Below are positions 16,289-25,725 of a DNA stretch of 64,000 bases, piece after piece. The DNA lies in contig NZ_NPBJ01000022.1 in the NCBI RefSeq assembly GCF_002272075.1, positions 1-64,000 on the forward strand, read 5' to 3'. This stretch comes from Terribacillus saccharophilus. GTDB taxonomy: Bacteria; Bacillota; Bacilli; Bacillales; Amphibacillaceae. The notes under the pieces were generated by a model. It was not told where the DNA came from. It ran no database searches and worked only from the letters and a program-made list of their open reading frames with translations. The translations under genes were made by a program, and so were the position numbers. Within the stretch, counting starts at the first letter, position 1. Each line of letters starts with the position of its first letter.

Positions 16289-16538
16289 ATGAGTAACTTC
16301 CCGCAATTCGCCAGCACCGACCAACTGCATAATCCTTTTCTGCTTATCATTTGCTTCCTGCTCGGCAACAGCGCATGGTACATTGCTGCTTGTCGGCATG
16401 AAACGTATCCGTGAGATTGTCGTCAAATTCCAATCTTATTTGGATGTGGTGTTCGGTTTTGTCTTCCTTATCTACGGCGGGAAAATTGTCTGGGATGATG
16501 TGATACGTAAAATTAGTCTTTCTGCTCGCTTGCAATAA
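16289..16538 (+). pseudogene. 3' remnant of the LysE/RhtB-type exporter gene
   Basis: One frame reads NFPQFASTDQLHNPFLLIIC and FLLGNSAWYIAA, the fourth-helix region of LysE exporters. After a frameshift near 16397 a second frame gives FQSYLDVVFGFVFLIYGGKI and VWDDVIRKISLSARLQ, the typical C-terminal helix, ending at 16538. It is in the same orientation as the 5' remnant at 13757. About half of a normal ~205-residue protein is missing between the two. Confidence 0.75.
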
Positions 16539-16540
16539 AA

Positions 16541-16566
16541 GAAGCCCTACCTACTGGCAGGGCTTC
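16541..16566. terminator. Terminator between the LysE remnant and topB
   Basis: GAAGCCCT and AGGGCTTC form an 8-bp stem between convergent genes, with TTTT on the minus-strand side. Confidence 0.75.
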
Positions 16567-16572
16567 CTTCAT

Positions 16573-18753
16573 TTACTGTTTTTTGAATTTCGCTAAAGCG
16601 TCCGCTAATGCAGTATTGGCGAAGCTATCATCTTGCTGGTTCTTTTTCAAATACTTCTGTACATCACGCTTACTCGCTTTATTGGTTTTCTCTTTCTTGC
16701 GGCGGTCGTTGAACGTACTCAATTTTTCGCGGTGTCCGCACTTACAGAAGAAGATCTGACCTTCCCCTTCACCACGCAGTTCCAAACGTTTATGACAGTT
16801 CGGACAGCGGGCATTCGTCGTTTTGGCGATATTTTTCTTATGTCCGCATTCCCGGTCTTGACAGACGAGCATACGACCGCGTTTACCATTCACTTCAAGC
16901 ATCAATTTGCCACAATCCGGACATTGCGTGCCAGTCATATTATCGTGCTTGTATTTATGTTCGCTGTTCTTGATCTCGGTGACGACTTCTTTCGCATACT
17001 GCTTCATTTCGGAAATGTATTGCTGCTGGTTCAGCTTGCCTTCTGCAATAGCACTTAGCTTCATTTCCCACTCTGCAGTCAATGCTGGTGATTTCAAGTC
17101 TTCCGGTACAAGCTCAAGCAGCTGTCGGCCTTTGGAAGTCATTTTCAGATACTTGCCTTGTTTCTCGATATAGAATGTATTGAACAATTTATCAATGATA
17201 TCAGCACGTGTCGCAACTGTTCCAAGTCCGCCAGTCTGGCCGATCGTTTTGATAAGATCTTTGTTCTCACCAGCCATGAAACGTACCGGATTTTCCATCG
17301 CATGAAGCAAGGTACCTTCTGTGAATCGTTCCGGCGGTTTCGTCTCGCCCGTCGTCATCCGATACGTAAGTGACCACTCTTCGCCTTTTTCGACGTTCGG
17401 CAATGTTTGATCGTCGTCAACTTCCTCGTCATCAAAGCGGTTTGCATAGACTTCTTTCCAACCCTGCTTTTGTACGATTTTACCTTTGGCAGTGAAGGTT
17501 TCCCCAGCTGCTTCAACTGTCAATGTTGTTTGTTCATATTCAAATGGCGGGAACAGGACGGCGAAGAAACGCTTAATCACCAAATCATAGATTTTCCGTT
17601 CCTTATCGGAAAGATCAGCGCCATACGCATTTTGATCTGTTGGTATGATCGCGTGGTGATCGGATACTTTCTTATCGTCTACGAATGCCTTTGTCGCTTT
17701 GATTGGTGCATTCGTAATTTTAGTAGCCAGTCGGCCATAGCTTCCCACACCCGCAGCTTTTACTCTGTCCTTTAGCGTTGGGACGATATCAGAAGAAAGA
17801 TAACGCGAGTCCGTACGCGGATATGTGAGCAGCTTATGACGCTCATACAGCTGCTGCATGATATTAAGTGTCTCCTTACCGCCAAATCCGAACAGACGGT
17901 TTGCATCGCGCTGAAGCTCTGTCAGATCATACAACTGAGGAGCATAACTCTTCTTCAGCTTTTTCTCTACTTCTTTCACTGTACCCTTAACCTGATTCAG
18001 CTTCTGAAGTACCTGCTCCGCCTTATCTTTGGAGAACGTACGCGTACTGTTATGCTTCTGATCCTTCCAGATTAGACGCAAACCTTTTTGCGTCTTGGCT
18101 TCAATTCCGTAAAATGTCTCTGGCTTGAAGTTCTTGATCTCTTCTTCACGCTCATGAATCATCGCGAGTGTCGGCGTCTGCACGCGTCCGCTGGATAGCT
18201 GTGCATTGAACTTTGTTGTCAAAGCGCGTGTCGCATTTAATCCGACATACCAGTCTGCTTCGGATCGGGCTACCGCTGCTTTATAGAGATTTTCAAACTG
18301 CTTGCCGCTCTTCAGGTTTTTGAACCCATCCTTGATCGCCTTGTCAGTTACCGAAGAAATCCAAAGCCGTTTCACCGGCTTGTTTACACGAGCTTTCTCT
18401 AGGATCCAGCGTGCAACAAGCTCCCCTTCGCGACCTGCATCTGTCGCGATGACAATATCACTGACGTCACTTCTGTTCATTTGCGTTTTCACTGTACTGA
18501 ACTGTTTGCCAGTTTGCTTGATCACAACAAGCTTCAGTTTTTCCGGCAGCATCGGTAAATCTTCTATCTTCCAAGTTTTATATTTATCGTCATATGTCTC
18601 AGGGTCCGCCAATGTCACTAAATGACCAAGCGCCCACGTTACAATATAGTCTTTTCCTTCCATATAGCTGTTCGTCTTCTTCGTACAACCCAGAACACGC
18701 GCTATATCGCGGCCGACAGAAGGCTTCTCTGCCAGTACAACCGTTTTACCCAT
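16573..18753 (-). CDS. topB: DNA topoisomerase III
   Basis: A 726-residue type IA topoisomerase that decatenates and relaxes single-stranded or negatively supercoiled DNA. The Toprim domain starts at the N-terminus (KTVVLAEKPSVGRDIARVLG) and includes the acidic DAGREGELVAR. The catalytic Tyr lies in LLTYPRTDSRYLSSD, near residue 310. Two C-terminal zinc ribbons are visible (CPDC...CQDREC and CPNC...CKC). The ATG at 18753 has AAAGGATG upstream; an earlier in-frame start lacks a ribosome site. Length and domains match topB of bacilli. Confidence 0.95.
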   Translation of the reverse strand: MGKTVVLAEKPSVGRDIARVLGCTKKTNSYMEGKDYIVTWALGHLVTLADPETYDDKYKTWKIEDLPMLPEKLKLVVIKQTGKQFSTVKTQMNRSDVSDIVIATDAGREGELVARWILEKARVNKPVKRLWISSVTDKAIKDGFKNLKSGKQFENLYKAAVARSEADWYVGLNATRALTTKFNAQLSSGRVQTPTLAMIHEREEEIKNFKPETFYGIEAKTQKGLRLIWKDQKHNSTRTFSKDKAEQVLQKLNQVKGTVKEVEKKLKKSYAPQLYDLTELQRDANRLFGFGGKETLNIMQQLYERHKLLTYPRTDSRYLSSDIVPTLKDRVKAAGVGSYGRLATKITNAPIKATKAFVDDKKVSDHHAIIPTDQNAYGADLSDKERKIYDLVIKRFFAVLFPPFEYEQTTLTVEAAGETFTAKGKIVQKQGWKEVYANRFDDEEVDDDQTLPNVEKGEEWSLTYRMTTGETKPPERFTEGTLLHAMENPVRFMAGENKDLIKTIGQTGGLGTVATRADIIDKLFNTFYIEKQGKYLKMTSKGRQLLELVPEDLKSPALTAEWEMKLSAIAEGKLNQQQYISEMKQYAKEVVTEIKNSEHKYKHDNMTGTQCPDCGKLMLEVNGKRGRMLVCQDRECGHKKNIAKTTNARCPNCHKRLELRGEGEGQIFFCKCGHREKLSTFNDRRKKEKTNKASKRDVQKYLKKNQQDDSFANTALADALAKFKKQ

Positions 18754-18979
18754 GAAAACATCCTTTCTCGAATCACTTCCTATAGTGTAGCACATGGCGG
18801 CTTTTTTCGGGAGCGAGCGGCATGACAAAGGCAGTGCCAGCGCACTGCCTCAACTTACTGTTTGCAATATTGTTTTGTTGATTTCTTAATAAAGTAACTA
18901 TCCATATCGCATCTCACATTATTATCTAATCAAACGAATTCCATATCCAGTATTTTGATTTTTCTACAAAATATCCAAC

Positions 18980-19015
18980 ATTGACTTACACCTAAAATTC
19001 CCGTAAGCTTAAGGC
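18980..19015 (+). promoter_or_regulatory. Possible promoter of the ABC-F gene
   Basis: TTGACT, 17 bases, then TAAGCT, about 45 bases before the ABC-F start. The -35 is good and the -10 poor. Confidence 0.35.
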
Positions 19016-19052
19016 ATGCGTGACATTTTTGATCATGGAGGAAAAGGTATAC

Positions 19053-20672
19053 ATGATAACGGTAAATAATGTAGGTCTACAATATGGCGACAAAAAACTA
19101 TTTGAAGAAGTTAATATAAAGTTCATCCCAGGAAACTGCTACGGTGTTATCGGTGCGAATGGTGCCGGAAAATCCACTTTCTTGAAAGTACTTTCTGGTG
19201 ATGTCGAGCCACAGGTTGGTAACGTGGCAATCGGCGACGGAGAACGTCTAGCCTTCCTGAAACAGAACCACTTTGGTTATGAAGAGCACCAAGTTTTGCA
19301 AACGGTCATGATGGGTCATGAGCGTCTCTTCAAGATCATTGAAGAAAAAGATGCACTATATGCAAAAGCTGACTTCTCTGAAGAAGACGGTATGCGTGCT
19401 GCTGAACTTGAAGGTGAATTTGCTGAGCTGAACGGTTGGGAAGCAGAATCTGATGCTGCAGTTCTATTGAAAGGTTTAGGTATTCCTGAATCTTTGCATG
19501 ATAAAAAAATGGCTGAATTGACTGGTTCTGAGAAAGTGAAAGTGCTCCTTGCACAAGCTTTGTTCGGCAACCCTGATGTTTTGCTTCTGGATGAGCCTAC
19601 CAACGGACTTGATTTGCAGGCGATTCAATGGCTGGAAGAATTCTTGATCAATTTCGATAACACAGTTATCGTCGTATCCCACGACCGTCACTTCTTAAAT
19701 AAGATTTGTACACATATCGCGGATGTTGACTTTGGTAAAATCCAGCTTTATGTGGGTAACTATGACTTCTGGTATGAGTCCAGCCAGTTAGCTACACAAA
19801 TGGCACAGGATGAGAACAAGAAAAAAGAAGAAAAAATCAAGGAATTACAAGCCTTCGTCGCGCGATTCAGTGCGAATGCTTCCAAATCGAAGCAAGCGAC
19901 TTCCCGTAAGAAGATGCTTGATAACATTACATTGGAAGACATCAAGCCTTCTTCTCGCCGCTATCCGTATGTAGGGTTCCAACAAGAGCGCGAAATCGGT
20001 AATGATGTGCTGACTGTTAAAGGCATTACGAAGACAATTGATGGTGTCAAAGTACTGGATAACGTCAGCTTCACAGTCGGTCGTGAAGATAAACTAGCTC
20101 TAGTTGGCCGCGATGAAATCGCGAAAACAACTTTGCTTAAAATCATCATGGGTGAAATGGAGCCTGACGCTGGTGAGTACAAATGGGGTATCACGTCTTC
20201 CCAATCATACTTCCCGAAAGACAACTCCAAATACTTTGATGGCGTGAACTTAACTTTGGTTGAATGGCTTCGTCAATACTCTCCTGAGGATCAGACAGAG
20301 ACATTCTTGCGCGGTTTCCTAGGCCGTATGCTTTTCAGTGGTGAAGATGCACTGAAAGAAGCGAACGTGCTTTCCGGAGGAGAAAAAGTTCGCTGTATGC
20401 TATCTAAGATGATGCTGAGCAAATCGAACGTTTTGGTAATGGATGAACCAACGAACCACTTGGATCTTGAATCTATCCAATCCTTGAACGAAGGTTTGAT
20501 CAAATTCAAAGGTGTGCTTCTATTCACTTCCCATGACCAACAGTTTGTGAACAGTATCGCTAACCGCCTGATCGAGATCACTCCGACAGGTATTGTGGAT
20601 AAAGAAATGACGTATGATGAATATGTTTCTGACAAAAAGCTGCAAAAAGAAATCGCAGCAATGTACAGCTAA
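19053..20672 (+). CDS. ykpA: ABC-F family ATPase (YkpA-like)
   Basis: A 539-residue cytosolic protein with two ABC domains in tandem and no membrane part, the ABC-F layout. Domain 1 has Walker A GANGAGKST and signature LTGSEKVKVLLAQAL. Domain 2 has an altered Walker A (GRDEIAKTT, lacking the usual Gly-Lys-Ser/Thr order) and signature LSGGEKVRCMLSKMML. The linker KKKEEKIKELQAFVARFSAN and the second Walker B LVMDEPTNHLDL are typical. Family members act on the ribosome in translation control. The ATG at 19053 has GGAGG and AAGG upstream. Confidence 0.9.
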   Translation: MITVNNVGLQYGDKKLFEEVNIKFIPGNCYGVIGANGAGKSTFLKVLSGDVEPQVGNVAIGDGERLAFLKQNHFGYEEHQVLQTVMMGHERLFKIIEEKDALYAKADFSEEDGMRAAELEGEFAELNGWEAESDAAVLLKGLGIPESLHDKKMAELTGSEKVKVLLAQALFGNPDVLLLDEPTNGLDLQAIQWLEEFLINFDNTVIVVSHDRHFLNKICTHIADVDFGKIQLYVGNYDFWYESSQLATQMAQDENKKKEEKIKELQAFVARFSANASKSKQATSRKKMLDNITLEDIKPSSRRYPYVGFQQEREIGNDVLTVKGITKTIDGVKVLDNVSFTVGREDKLALVGRDEIAKTTLLKIIMGEMEPDAGEYKWGITSSQSYFPKDNSKYFDGVNLTLVEWLRQYSPEDQTETFLRGFLGRMLFSGEDALKEANVLSGGEKVRCMLSKMMLSKSNVLVMDEPTNHLDLESIQSLNEGLIKFKGVLLFTSHDQQFVNSIANRLIEITPTGIVDKEMTYDEYVSDKKLQKEIAAMYS

Positions 20673-20677
20673 TCAAT

Positions 20678-20712
20678 CAAGCTCCAAGGCTTTCTGCTTT
20701 GGAGCTTGTTTC
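20678..20712 (+). terminator. Terminator of the ABC-F gene
   Basis: CAAGCTCCAA pairs with TTGGAGCTTG and is followed by TTTCTT. Confidence 0.75.
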
Positions 20713-20725
20713 TTAGGAGGCAATA

Positions 20726-21181
20726 ATGTCTTATACAAGTAATATAGAGACGCCTTTAGGTAATGTACAGATCACAGCAACAGATCAATTTATAACAAGT
20801 ATCTTATTCGGCGATACGCTGCCAAATAATAACAATTCACTTACAGAACTGGCTCGAACACAACTAGAAGCCTACTTTTCTGGTGATATCACCAGTTTCC
20901 AGCTTCCGTTAGCCATGAACGGTACCGCTTTTCAACAGCGAGTCTGGGAACAGGTCAATCAGATACCATATGGCAGTTCAGCTTTTTATAGTACGATTGC
21001 CGAAGAGGCAGGAAATGAACGCGCCGTTCGGGCTGCAGCCAGTGCAGTTGGACGAAACACATTCGCCATTGTCGTCCCCTGCCATCGAGTTGTCGGCAGG
21101 AATCGGATTGTAACAGGTTACCGCTGGGAGCCGTGGCGTAAGAACTGGCTGTTGGAATTCGAACAACAAAGGAGCAGATGA
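20726..21181 (+). CDS. ogt: Methylated-DNA-protein-cysteine methyltransferase
   Basis: A 151-residue suicide repair enzyme that moves alkyl groups from O6-alkylguanine to its own cysteine. The active site is complete: IVVPCHRVVGRN near residue 117, with Cys and His. The DNA-binding helix with QIPYGSSAFYSTIAEEAGN and the Arg-finger region RAVRAAASAVGRN precede it. It is close in length to the small Ogt type rather than the Ada type. RBS AGGAGG before the ATG. The next gene begins three bases after the stop, so both are in one operon. Confidence 0.93.
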   Translation: MSYTSNIETPLGNVQITATDQFITSILFGDTLPNNNNSLTELARTQLEAYFSGDITSFQLPLAMNGTAFQQRVWEQVNQIPYGSSAFYSTIAEEAGNERAVRAAASAVGRNTFAIVVPCHRVVGRNRIVTGYRWEPWRKNWLLEFEQQRSR

Positions 21182-21184
21182 CAG

Positions 21185-21949
21185 ATGAAAGTACTTGTAA
21201 CAGGAGCTGCCGGCCATATCGGCAAAAATCTTGTAAAGGCTATCCACCAGGATTACGAATTGGTTTTGACGGATATCAAACAGGATGAAGAACTAGATAA
21301 ACTCGGATTGTTTCAGCAAGCAGACCTCGCTGTCTTAGAAGAAGTCTTACAGCTGGCAAAAGGTGTGGATGCCATCGTCCATTTAGGCGGGATTGCCACA
21401 GAGAGCACGTATGAACAAATCAACCGAAACAACTTTAACGGAACCTACCATATATATGAAGCAGCCCGAAAGCACGGCATTAAACGTATCGTTTTCGCGA
21501 GCAGCAACCACGCTGTCGGCTTCCAACCTATCAACCAATCGATCGGTCCAGATGCGTCTCATTTGCCTGATACATACTACGGTTCCAGCAAAGCATTCGG
21601 CGAGAACCTGGCAAATATGTACAATAAGAAACACGGCATCGAAACAGCCAGTCTTCGCATTGGCAGCTATTTGGAGAAACCTTCTGAACACCGCAACCTG
21701 AATACGTGGATCAGCGTGCGTGACATGAATCAGCTGATTGTCCGCTGTCTGGAGGCGGAACAAATCGGTACGAGCGTCTTTTATGGCGTGTCTTCCCTTC
21801 ATAATGATTACTTTGATAATCGAGATGCAGCCAAAATCGGCTATGATCCAGAAGACAACCCTGAAGATTACCGAGAAGAAATTGAAAATGTGAAGATGGA
21901 GAACGTGACCGATTATATCGGTGGTATGTTCACCAACTTTGGAAGATAA
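21185..21949 (+). CDS. NAD(P)-dependent epimerase/dehydrogenase (uronate dehydrogenase-like)
   Basis: A 254-residue short-chain dehydrogenase of the extended type. The Rossmann motif is GAAGHIG (residues 7-13). The catalytic pair is Tyr-x-x-x-Lys in YYGSSKAFGENL (about 135), with Ser in FASSNHAVG as the third residue. The compact length and the sequence HLGGIATESTYEQINRNNFN match uronate dehydrogenase-like oxidoreductases, though the sugar substrate is uncertain. It is co-transcribed with ogt and ends at a perfect terminator. Confidence 0.85.
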   Translation: MKVLVTGAAGHIGKNLVKAIHQDYELVLTDIKQDEELDKLGLFQQADLAVLEEVLQLAKGVDAIVHLGGIATESTYEQINRNNFNGTYHIYEAARKHGIKRIVFASSNHAVGFQPINQSIGPDASHLPDTYYGSSKAFGENLANMYNKKHGIETASLRIGSYLEKPSEHRNLNTWISVRDMNQLIVRCLEAEQIGTSVFYGVSSLHNDYFDNRDAAKIGYDPEDNPEDYREEIENVKMENVTDYIGGMFTNFGR

Positions 21950-21952
21950 GTT

Positions 21953-22002
21953 GAACTATCCTGCCAGTCTAATTGACAGACTGGCAGGATAGTTCTTTTT
22001 TT
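21953..22002 (+). terminator. Strong terminator after the epimerase gene
   Basis: A perfect 18-bp stem (21953-21970 with 21978-21995), a seven-base loop and nine T. Confidence 0.95.
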
Positions 22003-22072
22003 ACATTGATAGTAAAGGAATCTTGTAACTTACAGCGAAATTCATACGAGAGCAAAATAAACAATAGATAGG

Positions 22073-22510
22073 ATGTTGAAGATGGTACACGGAATCAATT
22101 CTTATATCGTTACAAATGGCAATGGACAAGAAGCAGTTAAATTATATGAGAATGCTTTGGGAGCTCAAGTACTAAGCGTAAAAACTTTTGGAGAGATGCC
22201 GGAAGACCCTAACCATCCAGTACCCGCTGAAGCGAAAGATCGCGTTTTGCATGCGCATTTAAAAGTGGGAGGTTACGATCTTATGCTATCTGATACATTC
22301 CCTGGTCAACCTCTCGAGCTAGGCGATCAAGTAGGAATCGCCGTAATTACCAGCTCTCCAGAGGAAACAAAGGATGTGTTTGAAAAACTATCAGTCGGTG
22401 GTCAAGTAATCATGGAACTACAGCAGACTTTTTGGAGTACTTCGTATGGGCAGGTTAAAGATAAATTTGGTGTAACGTGGCAGATTAACACACAATCTGA
22501 ACACAATTGA
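22073..22510 (+). CDS. VOC/glyoxalase family protein (PhnB-like)
   Basis: A 145-residue vicinal-oxygen-chelate fold protein of the PhnB/YjdN type. The N-terminal strand VHGINSYIVTNGNGQEAVKL and HAHLKVGGYDLMLSDTFPG are typical; the C-terminal FGVTWQINTQ closes the second beta-alpha-beta repeat. No activity can be assigned. Two in-frame ATGs (22073, 22082) are possible and neither has a strong ribosome site; I give the longer one. Confidence 0.8.
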   Translation: MLKMVHGINSYIVTNGNGQEAVKLYENALGAQVLSVKTFGEMPEDPNHPVPAEAKDRVLHAHLKVGGYDLMLSDTFPGQPLELGDQVGIAVITSSPEETKDVFEKLSVGGQVIMELQQTFWSTSYGQVKDKFGVTWQINTQSEHN

Positions 22511-22531
22511 GCATGAGCTATTCTCTTATAC

Positions 22532-22567
22532 AAAAAGGCTGTCGGAACTATTCCCGACAGCCTTTTT
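22532..22567. terminator. Terminator between VOC gene and ABC permease
   Basis: A 14-bp perfect stem AAAAAGGCTGTCGG with its complement, between convergent genes. Confidence 0.9.
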
Positions 22568-22594
22568 AAAATGTGGTACATTCACCTGAAGATG

Positions 22595-23854
22595 TTATTT
22601 ACTCTTATTCTTTATATTTCCAGATAGTTTCAACGCTTCCTTCAGCTGATTGAACGAACCACCCTTACCATACATCAGAACACCTCCGCGATACACTTTG
22701 GCTGATATCCAGGCAATGAGAAGAATTGTTGCTACAAGGATGGCTATTGATAAAGCTATTTCCCAAGAAGGTACACCCAGCATGCCGATACGCAGGAACA
22801 TGATCATCGGCGTAAAGAATGGAATGTAGGAGGCAACAACGATGATTGTCGAGTCTGGTGCGTTAAGTCCGTACATGGCAAGGAAGAAAGCACCCATCAC
22901 CAAGAAGATAATCGGACTTACAAGCTGCTGGACATCCTCCATCCTGCTTACCACCGAACCGAGCCCGGCACAGATGATAGCGTATAGGAAGTATCCCAAA
23001 ATAAAGAAGATCAATGCAAACGTTAATGTAACTGGCGAAGCATTCGCTATACCAATAAAATCGAAGAAACCTCCGCTTAGTTCCTGACCACGAATCTGGA
23101 CCATCACATACACAGCAACTGCAATCAATGCCAATTGAGTGAGCCCCATCATGCCAATGGCAAGAATCTTAGCGAACATTTGACTTACTGGTGAAGAACT
23201 AGAGATTAAAATCTCCATTACTCTAGATGATTTTTCATTTGTGATATCTGTTGCAATCATCATACCGTAAGTGATGACACTTATATAAAGCGCGAAGACT
23301 AAAATATAGACAAGTCCATATGATCCTGCCAGCTCTTCTTCTGTCTTCGCTTCTTTATCAAGCGACTGACGTTCAAAAGAAACCGGCGCATAAATTTCCT
23401 GCATGGCAGCTTCGTCCACACCGGCCTGCGAAGCAGCCTGGGCAACTTTGATCTGCTGCAACTGTGCTTCCATATCATCGCTAGTGCTGTTTGTCAGCTG
23501 CATACCGTAAAAGACGGCCTCCGGCAAGTTCTGTTCTGACTGATTCAGGACGAGCAGCCCTTCATATTCTTCATTTTCAACAGCCTGCTTGGCTTCGTCT
23601 TCATTACCATCGAAAAGAATAGGCTGATAGTCTTCAGCACCACTGCTCAATGCTTCGTAAAGCTGCTGGTTTTCTGTTTCATCAATTACCGCGACCACTG
23701 GTTCTTCACCTTCACCGGTAAAGCGTTCAATGATATCCGGTATATAAAAAATGCCGCAAATGATAAGCAAAAAGATCGCGCTGGATATAATGTAACCTTT
23801 TGTTTTCACGCGGGATAAATAAGTATGTGAGAATACAATCCAAAATTTACGCAT
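22595..23854 (-). CDS. yhaP: ABC-2 type permease (YhaP/NatB-like)
   Basis: A 419-residue membrane subunit of an ABC exporter, the same length as YhaP of Bacillus subtilis. One N-terminal helix (about 18-40) is followed by a large extracellular domain and a C-terminal cluster of five or six helices from about residue 180. The sequence SSRVMEILISSSSPVSQMFAKI is the conserved NatB-type cytosolic segment. The ATG at 23854 has GGCAGGTGA upstream and overlaps the ATPase gene by eight bases. Known relatives export sodium or handle toxic compounds; substrate here unknown. Confidence 0.9.
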   Translation of the reverse strand: MRKFWIVFSHTYLSRVKTKGYIISSAIFLLIICGIFYIPDIIERFTGEGEEPVVAVIDETENQQLYEALSSGAEDYQPILFDGNEDEAKQAVENEEYEGLLVLNQSEQNLPEAVFYGMQLTNSTSDDMEAQLQQIKVAQAASQAGVDEAAMQEIYAPVSFERQSLDKEAKTEEELAGSYGLVYILVFALYISVITYGMMIATDITNEKSSRVMEILISSSSPVSQMFAKILAIGMMGLTQLALIAVAVYVMVQIRGQELSGGFFDFIGIANASPVTLTFALIFFILGYFLYAIICAGLGSVVSRMEDVQQLVSPIIFLVMGAFFLAMYGLNAPDSTIIVVASYIPFFTPMIMFLRIGMLGVPSWEIALSIAILVATILLIAWISAKVYRGGVLMYGKGGSFNQLKEALKLSGNIKNKSK

Positions 23855-24752
23855 ATGATTCACCTGCCTTCTCGATGAAGATGTCATTCAAAGTAGGTTC
23901 TTCCACTTCAAATTTATTGACAAATCCCTTCTCCGTCAGCAGTTTCCACACGACAGGTGCATCCTCAGAAGAAGCAATCTGAAGTTTGCATCCCTGCTGC
24001 GTCTCCTGATATTTCACAACCCCTGCTGTTTCTGACAAGAAGGTCAAGTCATAGTCTGCTGAAATAGTTATATTCTTCTTGCGGAAAGAACGCTTGATCT
24101 CAGTCAAATCTCCCTCTACGACTGGTTTGCCATGCTTCATGATGCAAAGGAAGCGGCATAATTCTTCTACATGCTCCATTCGGTGGGAAGAAAAAATGAT
24201 GGAAGTTCCAGATTGTTTTAATTCGATAACGGCTTTTTTCAGCATTTCCACGTTAACTGGATCCAGGCCAGAAAAAGGTTCATCCAATATCAAAAGCCGT
24301 GGATTATGCAAAACAGCAGATATGAACTGTATCTTTTGCTGATTCCCTTTGGACAGCTCTTCCACTTTTTTATTTTCGTACTCTGTTATGTTGAATCGCT
24401 CCAGCCAGCTTTTAAGGGCTTTAACACTGTCTGCCTTCGCCATGCCTCTAAGCTTGGCAAGATAGACGAGCTGATCCTTTACGGTAAGCTTTGGATAAAG
24501 GCCGCGCTCCTCCGGAAGATATCCTATCTCATTACTTTGTGCGTATGTAATCTTTTTGCCATGCCAAAATATCTCCCCCTCCGTATTCTCCAATAAATTA
24601 AGAATCATTCGGAAAGTAGTCGTTTTACCAGCTCCATTAGCACCTAAGAAGCCAAACATCTCCCCTTCTGGTATTGTCAGCGTCAGCTGATCCACTGCAG
24701 TATGTTTACCGAACCTTTTGGTCACATTTTTCAATTGAAGCACCCGAACCAT
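23847..24752 (-). CDS. yhaQ: ABC transporter ATPase (YhaQ/NatA-like)
   Basis: A 301-residue ATPase. Walker A GANGAGKTTT (about 38-47), signature LSKGNQQKIQFISA, Walker B LLILDEPFSGLDP and the switch His in IFSSHRMEHVEEL are all intact. The C-terminal 70 residues carry the regulatory domain common to NatA-type exporters. It is transcribed first and overlaps the permease gene, so the two make one exporter. GGAG stands nine bases before the ATG. Confidence 0.92.
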   Translation of the reverse strand: MVRVLQLKNVTKRFGKHTAVDQLTLTIPEGEMFGFLGANGAGKTTTFRMILNLLENTEGEIFWHGKKITYAQSNEIGYLPEERGLYPKLTVKDQLVYLAKLRGMAKADSVKALKSWLERFNITEYENKKVEELSKGNQQKIQFISAVLHNPRLLILDEPFSGLDPVNVEMLKKAVIELKQSGTSIIFSSHRMEHVEELCRFLCIMKHGKPVVEGDLTEIKRSFRKKNITISADYDLTFLSETAGVVKYQETQQGCKLQIASSEDAPVVWKLLTEKGFVNKFEVEEPTLNDIFIEKAGESYA

Positions 24753-24886
24753 CCTTTCTTTCTCCTCTTACTAAATGTACGAATGGAAACTGGAAATGTT
24801 TCACTATATCACAAGAATGAAACAAGTCGATATGATAGGCTTAACAGACCTTTTATCTTTTGTAATGTTTTCCTAAGAAGCCAATA

Positions 24887-24925
24887 GAAAAGAGTGCAGA
24901 GAAATTGTGAATTTCTCTACACTCT
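24887..24925 (-). terminator. Terminator of the trp operon
   Basis: AGAGTGcAGAGAAATT pairs with AATTTCTCTaCACTCT (one mismatch) 20 bases after the trpA stop, with TTTT on the minus strand. Confidence 0.9.
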
Positions 24926-24945
24926 ACATATAAGAAACAATTGAT

Positions 24946-25725
24946 TTATGCTTGCTTTCTTGACCTAATCAACTCTGCAACTTGCTGTCTGTCTCCTTGA
25001 TGCAAAGCATCTACGATCTTACTTCCGACGACCACTCCATCACAATACTGGCTCAGTTCCTTCACATGCTCTGGCGTAGATACTCCAAAACCGGCCAGCA
25101 CGGGCGCCTTGCTAATTTCCTTCAGTTCCTGCAGATGCGTGCCCAGCTGATCGACGAAGGTTGCTCTCTCCCCTGTTGTACCTGCTACTGTAACCGCATA
25201 AAGGAAGCCTTCTGCGCGCTCAGCGAGTGCCCGAATTCTATCAGGCGTGCTTGTCAAAGCGACCAAACGGATCAGCGCTATTTCGTGCTTCTGAAGGGCT
25301 TCGACAACAAGTCCTTCCTCTTCAAGCGGCAGGTCAGGCAGGATAAGACCGGATATTCCTGCTGCTGCACATGCAGAAGCGAAGGCTTCCACCCCATAAG
25401 CGAAGACTGGATTCAAGTAAGTCATAATAACAAGCGGCACATTGCGGCTGGCTTTTTCCTTTGCAACCTCATCCAGTACTGCCTGGACAGTCGTGCCAGC
25501 TTCCAATGCGCGAATTCCGGCTGCTTGGATAGTCGGCCCGTCTGCGACTGGATCCGAAAAAGGCAGCCCCAGCTCGATAGCCGTTGCGCCGCTGTCCGCT
25601 AGAAAACGAATGCGTTCATTCAAGCTTTCCAAGCCACCATCACCTGCCATTATATATGGTACGAAAGCTTTCTCCCCAGCTTCAGATACTGTTAGAAATG
25701 CAGCATCGAGTTGCGCTTTAGTCAT
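24946..25725 (-). CDS. trpA: Tryptophan synthase alpha chain
   Basis: A 259-residue TIM-barrel lyase that splits indole-glycerol phosphate to indole and glyceraldehyde-3-phosphate and channels indole to TrpB. Conserved [10 protein letters not shown] near residue 20, the catalytic Glu/Asp region [17 protein letters not shown] and [10 protein letters not shown] for phosphate binding are visible. The ATG at 25725 follows AGGAGGG at ideal spacing and overlaps the trpB stop by eight bases; a start seven codons earlier lies before that site. Last gene of the operon. Confidence 0.97.
   Translation of the reverse strand: MTKAQLDAAFLTVSEAGEKAFVPYIMAGDGGLESLNERIRFLADSGATAIELGLPFSDPVADGPTIQAAGIRALEAGTTVQAVLDEVAKEKASRNVPLVIMTYLNPVFAYGVEAFASACAAAGISGLILPDLPLEEEGLVVEALQKHEIALIRLVALTSTPDRIRALAERAEGFLYAVTVAGTTGERATFVDQLGTHLQELKEISKAPVLAGFGVSTPEHVKELSQYCDGVVVGSKIVDALHQGDRQQVAELIRSRKQA

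Noticed and set aside
18829-18850. Hairpin AGGCAGTG/CACTGCCT upstream of topB
   Set aside because: No T run on either side, so it is not a clear terminator; no other role could be supported.
23847-24752. Bacitracin- or lantibiotic-type exporter linked to lia
   Set aside because: The ATPase/permease pair matches YhaQP/NatAB in length and domains, and it is 15 kb from the lia genes.
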